From Petunia secreta (taxonomy: Eukaryota; Streptophyta; Magnoliopsida; Solanales; Solanaceae): a DNA stretch of 64,000 nt. The notes under the pieces were generated by a model. The model was not told where the DNA came from, ran no database searches, and worked only from the letters and a program-made list of their open reading frames with translations. Made by a program: the position numbers and the translations under genes. Shown here in pieces: positions 1 through 10,266 of the stretch; position 1 is the stretch's first letter; every line of letters begins with the position of its first letter. The stretch lies in NCBI GenBank assembly GCA_029990175.1, contig JARKIP010000189.1, forward strand, positions 62,001 to 126,000, in the 5' to 3' direction.

Positions 1-3000
1 GCACCTCATCCATCTGAAATTCCACAAGAAATAGTCAGCTAAAGCAAAATAGAATTTCATAAATTCCATAGCAGGGTGAAAAAATTGAAAAGTGAATCAA
101 TATGTGGACCCTCCTCGAAAGAAGAGAAAAGCCAAATGATGTTATGTTACTTTAATCAGGTTGTCATCACCGAAATGCCATAGTAGTATAGGAAATGTAC
201 TGATGCAAATGAAAAGGTAAAATAGCATTTCTCAGCCAGGCTCAAACACCTAGACACGGGAGGAAATCTATATTTAAGAAAGAATATTTAAGACAAGTTT
301 AGCACTGTCCGCAGTACATGCATTATAAAAGTTGATCACTATAGCCTGAAGTATTTGGTGGAACAGAGAAAAAAAGAAAAAAACAAGTTTTTGGTGGAAC
401 AGGTCGCTTCTATCCAACAAAAGGGGCTCTCACAAAGCTACATAGTCTGGAATATGAGATCCAATACAAAAGGGAGCTGAAAATAGAGTTGTGGATGCAC
501 TCTCAAAGAGAACTGCATATGAAACTATACACAGAGACCAGGAGAAGGCTAAAGGTCATAAGTTACTGTACCTACTCAGATGCAAGAGATTCAACGCAGC
601 TGTGAAAGAGCACAGATCACAGACTAATCACTAAGCTCACTGTACAGCCTCAGAACAGCAATAACTTCAGCTTACAATCTATAGCCATAAGGAGAAAAGG
701 TAATGCATATGTTGGAAGTATAGGAGAATCAAGGCAGCAATAGTCAACTGAAGCACCCACATGACTCACCTGTAGGTGGATCCTCAGGTCAAGTAGGAAC
801 ATTAAGAAAAGTTTCCTGGTCTAAGCATAAGGAAGATGTGAAATCCTATGTAAGCTGTTGTGAAGTATATCAGAGAAACAACCAAGAAAACATACCCTAT
901 AAAGGGCTTCTACAACCCTTATCAATTCCTGACCAGGTTAGAAAACATATAAGTGCAAAACTTATAGAGGGATTACTCAAGTCCCAACAGAAGAAAACCA
1001 TCATTGTTGTATAGTAGACAGGATGATTAAAGGGATTACACTGATAGAGACGGTACGTTAAAAGACAATCTAAAGAGAAGCATTGAAAAGAATGATACTT
1101 TATGAAGAAAAGCACAAAATGAAACGAGAATTCTAGGTGGCAGGTATGGTTTACATAAAATTGCAACCTTATAAGGTAGAAGAAGGGGATACACGAGTGA
1201 GATGTTGAAAGCAACTCTTGACTGAAAAAACACCAGAAGAATGTAATGCCCATTTGAGATGATCAGGTTTGGGTAAGAGAGGAGGGCTGCTGGAAATTAA
1301 ATGAATCAATTGTATGTAATCATTTATTTCTCAATCATCAAGATTCCTTCAAAACTGAATATCCCAGTCTTGAGTATGCCTGAGTTCCGAGATGGAAGCA
1401 AAAGGGAAAAGGTTTGGCTTAAATATACCCCTATTAACCTATCAGCTCATATATGCCTTACACCGTTAAACTCTATCTCAGAAATGCCCCAGCTACTAAT
1501 GGTATTTCACTGTGTGAAAATTTGGTCTGATTTAGCTTATGCGGTTGAAGCCATGTAATGGTATATTTGGACATTTTCAATAGTTCAGGGGAACATTTGA
1601 ATCATTTCTATAATTCGTGCATACATTTGAACCACCACTGCAAGCCAAAAAAAAATTTCCTACCACTGTCTCACAGATTCAGAAGTCCCCAATACATCGA
1701 TCCCACCACCAAAACCATCAAAACAAGCTTAATTCACCACGAACTGTCGCCATTAACTCCTCTTTCATGACCTACGGCCCCAAACAAAGCCCAAACTATA
1801 TATCAATAAAAAACAGCCCAAAGATCAAATTCTAGAATGGAAAAGGGTCAAATATACCCTTAAAGTATGCGAAATTGAAAAGATATGCCCTCCGTTAGAA
1901 GTTCCACTCAACCATGCCCTTCCTGTTAAAATATAGGGTCAAATATGCCCTTAAAACTGAGGCCACAAATCACTTAATTATCACTATAATGTGGTCATTA
2001 GCACCATATGGTGCCACGTCGGGCCCATTGTTTGAGACCAATTATAAACGAACCCCTCCCCCTTAAACTGATAAATATTTTCTCTTTCTTTTTCAAGAAA
2101 TCTAATCAACACAATATCAATGATTAGTAGTCTTTTTTAGATCGGAAAAAAGTGTCAAAGACTCATCTACTAAGTTTTTGCCTTTGAATTCTCCAGCAAA
2201 CAACCATGACTGCCGGAGGAGGAGGAGCTGCATCTTAGCATCAGTGAGTGGCGGGGAATTCCTTCTTCAATTGCTTCAGAAACCTCCATATCACCACCAC
2301 CACTGCCGCATGAGTTGCAAAATTTTCCACATGATCTGGTGGTTGTCCCGGTGTTCCTAACCGCATTCTCGCTCTCCTCTCCTTGCACCCATAGTTTCTT
2401 CCTTCAGGGGGAATGCCAAAACTCTAACCCCAATTTCAGTCAAGTTCAACAAACACTTGACATTTTTGAAAAGACCAAATGCCAAGATGATGGAATAAAA
2501 GATTTTTCCATGTCTTAGTGTTGTTTAAGAGCAATAACTAAGAGCATCTTAAAACTGAAACATCCCATTTGATACTTTCAAGTGTTATGAAATAAGTGCT
2601 TCAATCGGTAAAGCAATTCAAAAACCTTTTATGGCTGTGTACTGAATTTGCTTATTCGGACATTGATGTTGAAACCAGTCCCAAAATGAAGAAAATCAGC
2701 ATTGAATTTGAAGGAATAAGATAAAATCATAGGGAAAAGAGTCGGAACTAGCATATTGGCTTGCGGGGTTTTTTTTTTTTTTTTTTTTTTTTTGGTTTGG
2801 GGGGGGGGGGGGGTGGTGAGAAAGGAGAACGATTATGAGAATGGGACACGTGGTGCAATCTAGTATTAATTGACATCATTAGATAGATATTTATTTGGAA
2901 ATGGGGCTCCATCGATTTTAAGGGCATATTTGATCCTTTTTTAACGGGAGGGGCATGGTTGGGCAAAATTTCTAACGGAGGGTATATCTAATAAGTTTCA

Positions 3001-4920
3001 CATACGTTAAGGGTATATTTGACCCTTTTCCGAATCTAAAGCCGATAACCATCCTCTCAATGGGAACTTTTTTTTTGGAATAAGTAATCAAAGGTTTTTA
3101 TAAAAGGTTGCACTAAGCCAGTGCAACAACGTAAAATTACAAGTTGTGCAAATCCCCTATTGTATCTACTATTGTATCAGCATCTTGTACAAAGACTAGG
3201 TAGACCGAAAAAGCTAGCAAAAAATTACATCTCTGTTTAAGGCTATGAATATTTCTCCTATTGCCTTAAAAAAAATCTTTTATTTCTTTCAAGCCAAACA
3301 GTCCACCAAATGGCTTGACGAATGATATTCCAAATCTTTTCTGGTTTCTACTCAGCCCCTTTCTGTTGCAGCAATGTAGCAACTCAATAATGGATTTCAG
3401 CATGGTCCAAGACATGCCAAATATTGCCAGAAACATACTCCAAAGTTGACTAGTAACTTTACAAAGCAAAAACAGGTGGCCAAACCTCTTCGGAGTTCTA
3501 TTCCCACATTGGACACATACTGCAAAGTTGAAATCCCCTCTTTTGGAGGTTAGAATGAGTCAGACAAGCCTCCCTAACTACAATCCAAGTGAAGCAAGAA
3601 ACTTTCAAAGGAGCCTTGCTCAACCATACCTTTTTCCAAGGCCAACAACCCCATTGTTGCTAGATTCCAGCAACTGTAGCAACTTCTAACCGTAAAGAGA
3701 CCATTGGAATGTCCCTTCCATCTAATAGAATCAAGTTTGTTGGTATCCAATACTATGTTGCTTAGCAGTTGAAGGAACAGGCATAATCTATCCACTTCCC
3801 AATCATTCATATTCCTTCTAAGAAAGACATTCCAACCCTCCGTTGAATAAAATTCTGAAATTACAGATTTCTGATGTGAAGATAAGCTGTAGATATCCAA
3901 TTGGAAAAGTCTCCAAAGCTACATTGACATTTGCAGTTAATCCAACACTTTTGACACACCAACAAACCTACCCTTGTTGCAAAGAACAAAACAGCCAAAA
4001 AAATTTCATATCTGCATTGATTTGAAAGAGAAAGCATTGGAGAAAGAAGATGAATTACTGTTGTGTTCAGACATAATCGGAAAAAACAAGGAGTTGCAAA
4101 CGATAATGCCATTTTCAAACCTTCTCCCTATGCAAAATTGAGGTCAAAACATTTAAAGTACTCAATAAACAACCCAACTGCTGAGATGAGCTGTTCATCA
4201 ATGTGCAGCAACTGCTCGCACTGACCCTAGCCAATACAAAACAAGAAGCCGCCGGAGAAAGCAGGCAGTTATAATGGAATTCTAGTACCCCTTCCTCCTT
4301 CACACACACACACACACTCTTTCTCTCTCCCTTACATTTTGGTTCCTTCTCATTTGGTTCGCCCGAACTCTTCTTCTTCCTCATTCCTGCTTATCTCTGA
4401 CTCTCCTAATCTGTTCATTGTAACAGATGGATCACGACGTACTATTGTTCCAAAGATCGAGCTATCACTAATGTTTTAGTTGTTTCTTCAATTACAAACA
4501 TAAATTTAGTCGTTATAGCTTATGACAGTTAGCACTGAAGACCCATTTTTGGGCCCAAACCGCCAGCGATTCGGATACGATCAAACAAAAATGGGCCATA
4601 TATGCACTAGGATTACATCTTCAGAAAGACCTAGGGTTTTTGTAACAAAAGTTAAAAACCCAGCAAGATTAATGTAGACCTATCATATTACTTTAATTAA
4701 GGAGTAATTAAAGAAACACAGATAGCATACACATAGTAGCTATATAGATATAGAAAAGAAGAGGGGGACAAAAATTACAAGAGGTGAAGAAAAAGGGTAC
4801 CTGCATGCAAGTTTCGTCCCAGTCATGTCCGAAGCGGATAATAACAAGGCGTTCCTCTTCAGCAAGAATGGCTTGATCAACGGCCCATCCTGAGTGAAGG
4901 TGAGGCAACAAGTAGGACAT
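1..4920 (-). CDS. YLS8: DIM1/YLS8-like U5 snRNP thioredoxin-fold protein (partial; exon 1 and the first 13 nt of exon 2)
   Basis: Exon 1 (4920 down to 4801) encodes 40 residues starting MSYLLPHLHSGWAVDQAILA and ending HDWDETCMQ, which I recognise as the almost invariant N-terminus of eukaryotic DIM1 (human TXNL4A, Arabidopsis YLS8). The family is a thioredoxin-fold subunit of the U5/tri-snRNP, about 142 residues long, needed for pre-mRNA splicing in the nucleus. The exon is followed by a GT donor (CAG|GTAC at 4800-4799). On the minus strand the window edge shows a TTTCAG acceptor (16-14) followed by ATGGATGAGGTGC (13-1), which encodes M-D-E-V, the expected continuation in phase 0. Intron 1 is therefore 14-4800 (4787 nt). 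The remaining two thirds of the protein lies outside the window. The gene is divergent from the LRR gene at 6022. What is seen: exon, splice sites and frame. Identity comes from family knowledge and is very likely. Confidence 0.93.
1839..3031. mobile_element. Non-autonomous DNA element with about 115-bp terminal inverted repeats (MULE/foldback-like)
   Basis: The left end begins GGAAAAGGGTCAAATATACC (from 1839) and the right end is its inverted match, ending GACCCTTTTCC (3021-3031). The inverted match continues inward for about 115 bp per side (1839-1954 against 2918-3031), including CCCTCCGTTAGAA and CAACCATGCCC in both arms, with scattered mismatches. The outer flanks share only GAAT (1835-1838 and 3032-3035), so the target duplication is uncertain. 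No transposase is visible. The interior includes a GC-richer stretch (about 2170-2520) with short open frames on both strands that might be captured host sequence, and adjacent poly-T and poly-G runs (2767-2813). Long inverted repeats suggest a Mutator-like or foldback element. The family assignment is inference. Confidence 0.75.
3068..3900 (-). pseudogene. 5'-truncated LINE (non-LTR retrotransposon) fragment: ORF2 C-terminal zf-RVT region, 3' UTR and A-tail
   Basis: Read on the minus strand, 3900-3574 encodes a stretch with NDWEVDRLCLFLQLL and KGHSNGLFTVRSCY. After frame changes this is followed by a segment containing THSNLQKRGFQLCS (about 3560-3520) and then SQLWSMFLAIFGMSWTM (about 3450-3400). 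In that order these match the zinc-binding region found after reverse transcriptase in plant LINE ORF2 proteins (zf-RVT family). The frame breaks between segments show that it is decayed. On the minus strand the element ends in a nine-A run (plus strand T run at 3069-3077), as expected of a poly-A-tailed LINE. I did not find the 5' target duplication. It lies inside intron 1 of the DIM1-like gene. Confidence 0.75.
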
Positions 4921-6021
4921 CTTTTTGAAGGAAGGGTTGTTTGGTTGGAGAAAGAGAGAAGCTACAAAAGGCTCTTGTTAATAATTGCCACTCGTCTTTT
5001 CTATGCGTTTATCTCACGCATTATTATAATAGTCCTATTAGCTGCCGGCTGCTGCTTTTGGCATTTACTCATGGAAAAGGTTTACTATTTCCCCATATAT
5101 CCTCTGTAAATAAGGTAAAAACTTATGTATATAGGGTGTTTGTGCCCAATCATAATTCACACCAATGAATCAAGATAAATTGATTTAGAGCCCGTTTGTG
5201 TAAGCTTAAAAGTGGCCTAAAAGCTACAAAAATTCACCGCGTACCCTCCATGAAGTGTGGTTTTACAAGTTTACCCCTTTAAACATTGTTTTACCAAAAT
5301 TCCTTTATGTTGGCATGAGATCAAGACTTCAAGCTATACTTCGAGTAAAAATCACATGAATCAAGTTGAAAACCATTTAATTATTTCGCTCTCTCTTTTT
5401 TCTTTTAAGCTAGTTTTCTTATATTACATTTTAATTCGTTATTAGTAATTGCGAATTATATTTATTATGTAGAACTGGCCTCTTACTGAGGGAGGGTGTG
5501 CGTGATGAGGCACAAGCAGTGCACCTTAGCGCCTGACTTTAATTCAGTTTCAGGGCTTACAATAAGGCCTGCTAATCAGCTAAAGATTTTCACAGCAATG
5601 CCTTCATTAACTACAAGAGTCTTTCCAACAAAATTCAAATTAGCAGTACATATAAGGGGATCAATTAAAGGCATTTCCAACTTTTAATAACCACTTGTAT
5701 TGTATGGAAGAAGTCATTAAAATGAGAAAGGCTTTCCTCTGGGCTTGTTGTGAATCGTGGAACAAAAATTTTTGTTAAAGCTAAGTGAACATATGCTAGG
5801 TATTGAAACTGAAAAGCTTGTGTGAATTTGTTATAGCAAATTACTGTATGAAAATATGCATGATCTTAGAACCTGGTTAGAATATGAAGGTAATAAGCTG
5901 AGTATACATTGTGGGGGTAGTGCACATGAAAAAAAAAATGTTTATGTTTATCATATTTGCATCAGCTACTTAGTTTACCTGCTTGCCTTTACTCATCATC
6001 TTTTGTCCTCTATCCGAATAG
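4921..6021. other. Divergent intergenic region between the DIM1-like and LRR genes
   Basis: This 1.1-kb stretch contains the 5' UTR and promoter of the DIM1-like gene and whatever precedes the LRR gene. I see no TIR or NB-ARC coding sequence. At 5856-5888 a short frame reads MHDLRTWLEYEG and is followed by GTAATAAG, which could be a donor. MHDL is typical of the end of NB-ARC in TIR-NLR proteins, so this may be the scar of the missing upstream domains (weak inference). GAGCCCGTTTGTGTAAGCTT at 5188-5207 resembles the start of common plant MITE-like repeats, but no partner end was found. Confidence 0.4.
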
Positions 6022-8632
6022 GCCACTCAAACAATTCAAGGGATTATCCTTGATATGGATATGCTGATGGAACATGATATAATTAGCTCTAGCTTTTCCA
6101 CCTCTGAATTCAAGAAACATAAAACAAAAGACTTTCTCGGCAATCCAAGTCCTCAGAGAGGTCAATTGAAACAGAAAGTCACAAATGAGCTGCTTTTGGA
6201 AACCACTGTATTTGCTAATATGCAAAAGTTAAGAATGCTCCAATTCGATCATGTTGAGCTTCAAGGATCTTTTGATGTTTTTCCTAAGAGATTAAGATGG
6301 TTGCGCTGGTCAGAGCTCCGACTAGAATGCATGCCAAATGATTTTTCTATGGAGAGCCTTGTAGTGATTGAATTACACCATAGCAGCTTGAGGAAGATTT
6401 GGCATGGTGTCAAGGTGTGGTATTATGTGCTTCAGTCTTTCAGGTTTAAAATAAACTTATTTAGTTCTGTCTAACTTGGCTCTTATCTCAATCTTTGATC
6501 ATTCAGTTCCTCAAGTATCTGAAGATTCTCGATCTCAGCCATTCATATGAGCTTCTACGAGCACCGGATTTTTCAGGACTCCCAAATCTTGGAAAATTGA
6601 TCCTTCGATACTGTACAAGTTTGATTGAGCTTCATGAGACCATCGGATGTCTAGAATCACTCATTCTGTTGAACCTCAAAAATTGCAAAAATCTGAAGAG
6701 ACTTCCAGATGGCATTTGTATGCTAAAATGTCTGGTGACACTAAATATCTCCGGTTGCTCGAATCTTGAATATGTGCCGATGGACCTAGATAAAATGGAA
6801 GCACTGAGAGAGCTTTATGCTGATGAAATTGCAGTTCAACCAGTGGTTTCTACTGTAGATGAGGTCCAACCATGGTATGGATTCCTGCAGTCCTGGTTGT
6901 GGAGAGGGACAATATGTCCTAAAGTTTCACATATTAATTTACCGAATTCCTTGGTTACTTTGAGTCTTGCTAAATGTAATCTTTCTGACGATGCTTTTCC
7001 AGTTGCTTTCAGTAGCCTCTCCTTGTTGCAAAACTTAGATTTGAGCCAAAATCCAATTTGCAGTCTACCGGAGGGCATAGTTTTTCTTACTAGACTTCAG
7101 AAGCTAGAAGTGGAAAGCTGTGAAAAGCTCAAATCACTTGCAAGGCTTCCCAATATAGAACACCTCAATGTTACTAATTGCAGGTTGTTAGAGAAAATAT
7201 CATATCAATCAAAGCCATCTAGATTGAAGGATTTGTTTGTCTCAAATTGTCTTGAATTAGCTGAAATAGAAGGAAACTTCAAGTTAGAACCCCTAAGAAA
7301 AACTGAGGCGGAAATGCTCCTCAAGTTGGGCTTGTGGAACTTGGCTTCTATCGATAATGTCATGATCAATTTCACATCTAACGTCCTGAGTTACTACCGG
7401 ATACATGGTAAAGGGTTGACTCCAACAAGGAAGACAAAGAAAGTGGTTCTTCAGGTATGTCCTGCTGCATATCCATCCATATCTTCTCTTCAATGCAACA
7501 TATGCAAATTCTTAGTGCATGTAAATATATTTGTTCTTTTGTCCCAAAAAAGTAGTGTGGTTGGGACATGAGGTCGAAAATTAAATCAGTTGATATAAAA
7601 ATTACATGTTTAGAAGCTACATTAAAGGACCATAAAACCCCAATATGTTTATAAATACAAATATTCAGAAAATGTAATCAAATAAACTGCTCAACTCCCC
7701 GAATATTAATAGTGCATAAGAACGGCAAAAGGGTGTACTTTAGTTTTTAGTTTAGAAAAATCGAAGGCATATGACTTGTCTGAATATTAAGCTTCAGATT
7801 TTGCTATCAAGATAATGAATGCATACGCTTCTTGTTTGAGTACACACCTGGGAATGTCTACATACACGAGCATATAAAAGTTAACGGTTACTTTTTGCAG
7901 GGACTGTACCAACCGGGTGTCTTTAGCACTTTTCTTCCAGGTGAACATGTTCCTTCATGGTTCAGCTCACAGTTCACAAAAGAATCATTTATATCCTTCA
8001 AAGTGCCTATTTGTAATTCTAGAATTGAAGGCTTGAGTTTTTGCATTGTGTACAAGCGTTCCATGATTGGTCTCTCACCAAGTGTTCTCCGGCCCCCACG
8101 CCTTACACCAGTTTCAAGAATAGCTCCTCTAGCCATGCGCAAATCTCAAGGACGACCCATTCGTTATCGGCCAGTGGAGAATAAACCATATGAATCAATT
8201 TTTGACTGCCCATCCATTACAGTTAATAATTTGACTCGGAGTTTAAAATGGTCTTACCAGCCCTTATTCTATGGAGTTCCAGAAGGGAAAGAAGGAATGA
8301 TGTGGTTGAGCCATTGGAAACTTGAGAATCAGTTGAGCAGTGGTGATGTTATGGAGGTCACAGTTACCTCTGGAGATGGAATCACAGTTAAGGAGTTTGG
8401 GATCAAAATTGTACCAGTTGAAGCACCAAACGTGCAGATGAGAGAACCAAGCTGTAAAGATGCAAGTGGAGAGAAAGATATTGTCAATCGATTTTGGGAT
8501 GTTGTTTTAGGAGATGCCAGTTCAAAGAATACTTGTTCTATTCGGCTTCCTCCTACTTATCGTTCCATACGTCTTGCTCGCGAGCCGTTTCTGGAGATGG
8601 CACTGAAGAGGAATATGTCAGATAGTAAATAG
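6022..8632 (+). CDS. LRR and post-LRR (C-JID) portion of a TIR-NLR resistance-type gene, lacking TIR and NB-ARC
   Basis: Three exons join in phase 0: 6022-6414, 6507-7454 and 7901-8632, giving about 690 residues to the TAG stop. Splice sites are AG|GCC at 6021, AAG|GT at 6415, CAG|TTC at 6506, CAG|GT at 7455 and GCAG|GG at 7900. The first exon starts TQTIQGIILDMDM, the linker that follows NB-ARC in TIR-NLRs, then FANMQKLRMLQFDHVEL and RLRWLRW. Exon 2 carries leucine-rich repeats (FLKYLKILDLSHSYELL, LILLNLKNCKNLKRLPDGI, LQNLDLSQNPICSLPEGI). Exon 3 opens with the post-LRR signature FSTFLPGEHVPSWFS. Such proteins are intracellular immune receptors in which TIR and NB-ARC precede the LRR; neither is present before the divergent DIM1-like gene starts at 4920. 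It is thus a truncated gene, a pseudogene, or a gene with a very distant 5' part. No frame lesion is seen in these exons. Confidence 0.85.
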
Positions 8633-10266
8633 GAAACTTATTTATCAGCAATTACATTTCATCCTACCACCCTCAAATAACAAATATGTATATGAGCTAT
8701 GATACTCTATACTTAAATTATGGAGGCCTTTATTGAGTTAGACTTTTCTAGCCATTTTATCTCAACTTTATTCTGGATGTACAAAATTACAAATAATGAA
8801 TTCATGTCTTTGAGCGATGAACGATGAGAATCTTTTGAAGGCTCTGTTTATCAAGCAAATGCCACTTCTACTTGTGAGGTAACTGTATCAAATTGAATCT
8901 TATTACTCATAGTATTTATAGCAATGTTAGCACATATTTTTCGTATGATCAGCTAAGGGCGGATACTGGGAACATCCAATTCATCAAAAACCTCATGGAG
9001 ATGATCTTTATGTCTTTAGATGTCCTTATACCACACAGGGGACATTATATATAAGCTCATCAACTATAGGAGATTCAGTATAGTGAGAGTCGCAACACCC
9101 CTCAACTACATCACATTTTTCGAGCTTGCCAAAGTCCCATTTCCATCTTACAGCCTGTAATGAATTGTTGTGATTGTAGAGACACTCAACTTGGTTGGGC
9201 AAAAAAGATAGAGATTTGGTTGGGCAGTTTATCTGTGGAATTTATGTGTTTGAAAGATAAAGACCTTCTAGTCATAGAAACAGGTATCATCAGTAAGACA
9301 ATACAACACAGGTGATATGCAGGGTCGGATTTCTTGAAACTACTATTGAGCACAACTCCTGGGAAGTGGCATACACCTCATGGATTAAACTTACTGAAGC
9401 TCAAACCACATAAATACATAGTTGTGGCCTGTAGGCTTTCTATCCTCTCTCTTATACCACACATAAGAAGTAGCATACCTTTTAAGTCATAAATTTGAAT
9501 TTTCAGTCTTGAGAATCTTATTCCATTTACTCGAACGCACAGATACAAGATAAATTTGCTTAGTTATCCACAAAAATAGAGATCTTCCGAGTGATTTAGC
9601 AAAACGGACAAAAGCGACCAATAATGTAAGTGACCCTTCTGGAATCCGCATCTACATTTCAAAACTTTCTATACATGATACACACTATCCAAACTCGATC
9701 AAGAGTCTAGAGCTATGTTTAGAAGACTTTCGACATGGTCATTACTAACAAGATGAAATTTAATAGTAGTCCAAGAAAGCATAAAACAATCAGAAATTTT
9801 AGTCGTGCATAAAATGCATTGTAATCAAGACTACATTGTTGAAGGATTATAAGCCCCCAGTTGACTTGAGGTAAAGGAGGAGCTTCAAGCTATAAAAATG
9901 TCTAGAGATGATCAGAAGCAAAGTATCAAGCCAAAGCCACAGATCCCAGCAGATATACTTACAACAACGGAGGCTGGTAAACTTAGTGGTGCGTAGAACT
10001 CAAATAAAGAGAGGATATAACAAATAAATCCAAGTGAACCAACCCCACATCAAAGGCAATCAAGATAAGGCCATCCTGTTAATAATGAAGAAGATGAGCG
10101 TTTGATATATGGCTCTCTAGCAATATTAACTTTGTTCAGAAACAAAACTACAAGATGCCATAACTACTAAGGATTACAAAAGGGGGAGAGGATGGGGCAT
10201 ACAGGCACTGATTTTAAATAAGTGAGGAATTCGAAATAGAAGACCCACGCTAGCAAAATTGTTTAT
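8633..10266. other. Tail-to-tail intergenic region (3' UTRs of the LRR gene and NOP56)
   Basis: No open frame, RNA gene or recognisable repeat is evident here. It must contain the 3' ends of two convergent transcripts. The NOP56 3' UTR extends leftward from 10266. Confidence 0.5.

Larger units (their letters stand above)
14..4800 (-). other. Intron 1 of the DIM1/YLS8-like gene, enlarged by repeats
   Basis: The stretch between the CAG|GT donor and the TTTCAG|ATG acceptor holds no further exon of this gene. It contains an inverted-repeat element (1839-3031) and a LINE fragment (about 3068-3900). The parts 14-1838 and 3900-4800 show only short open frames. A (CA)n run at about 4303-4316 sits next to a CT-rich stretch resembling a plant 5' UTR, but I recognise no gene there. 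Confidence 0.8.

Noticed and set aside
897..1253. 118-codon minus-strand frame near the left edge
   Set aside because: No family similarity recognised, and it lies within the DIM1-like intron among similar random frames.
2170..2388. 72-codon frame on the minus strand within the inverted-repeat element
   Set aside because: Short, low-complexity (Ser/Gly runs), with an overlapping frame on the other strand; at most a captured fragment, not a supported gene.
4115..4384. 89-codon minus-strand frame next to a CA repeat inside intron 1 of the DIM1-like gene
   Set aside because: Composition driven by the CA/CT-rich stretch; no recognisable domain and no supporting splice context.
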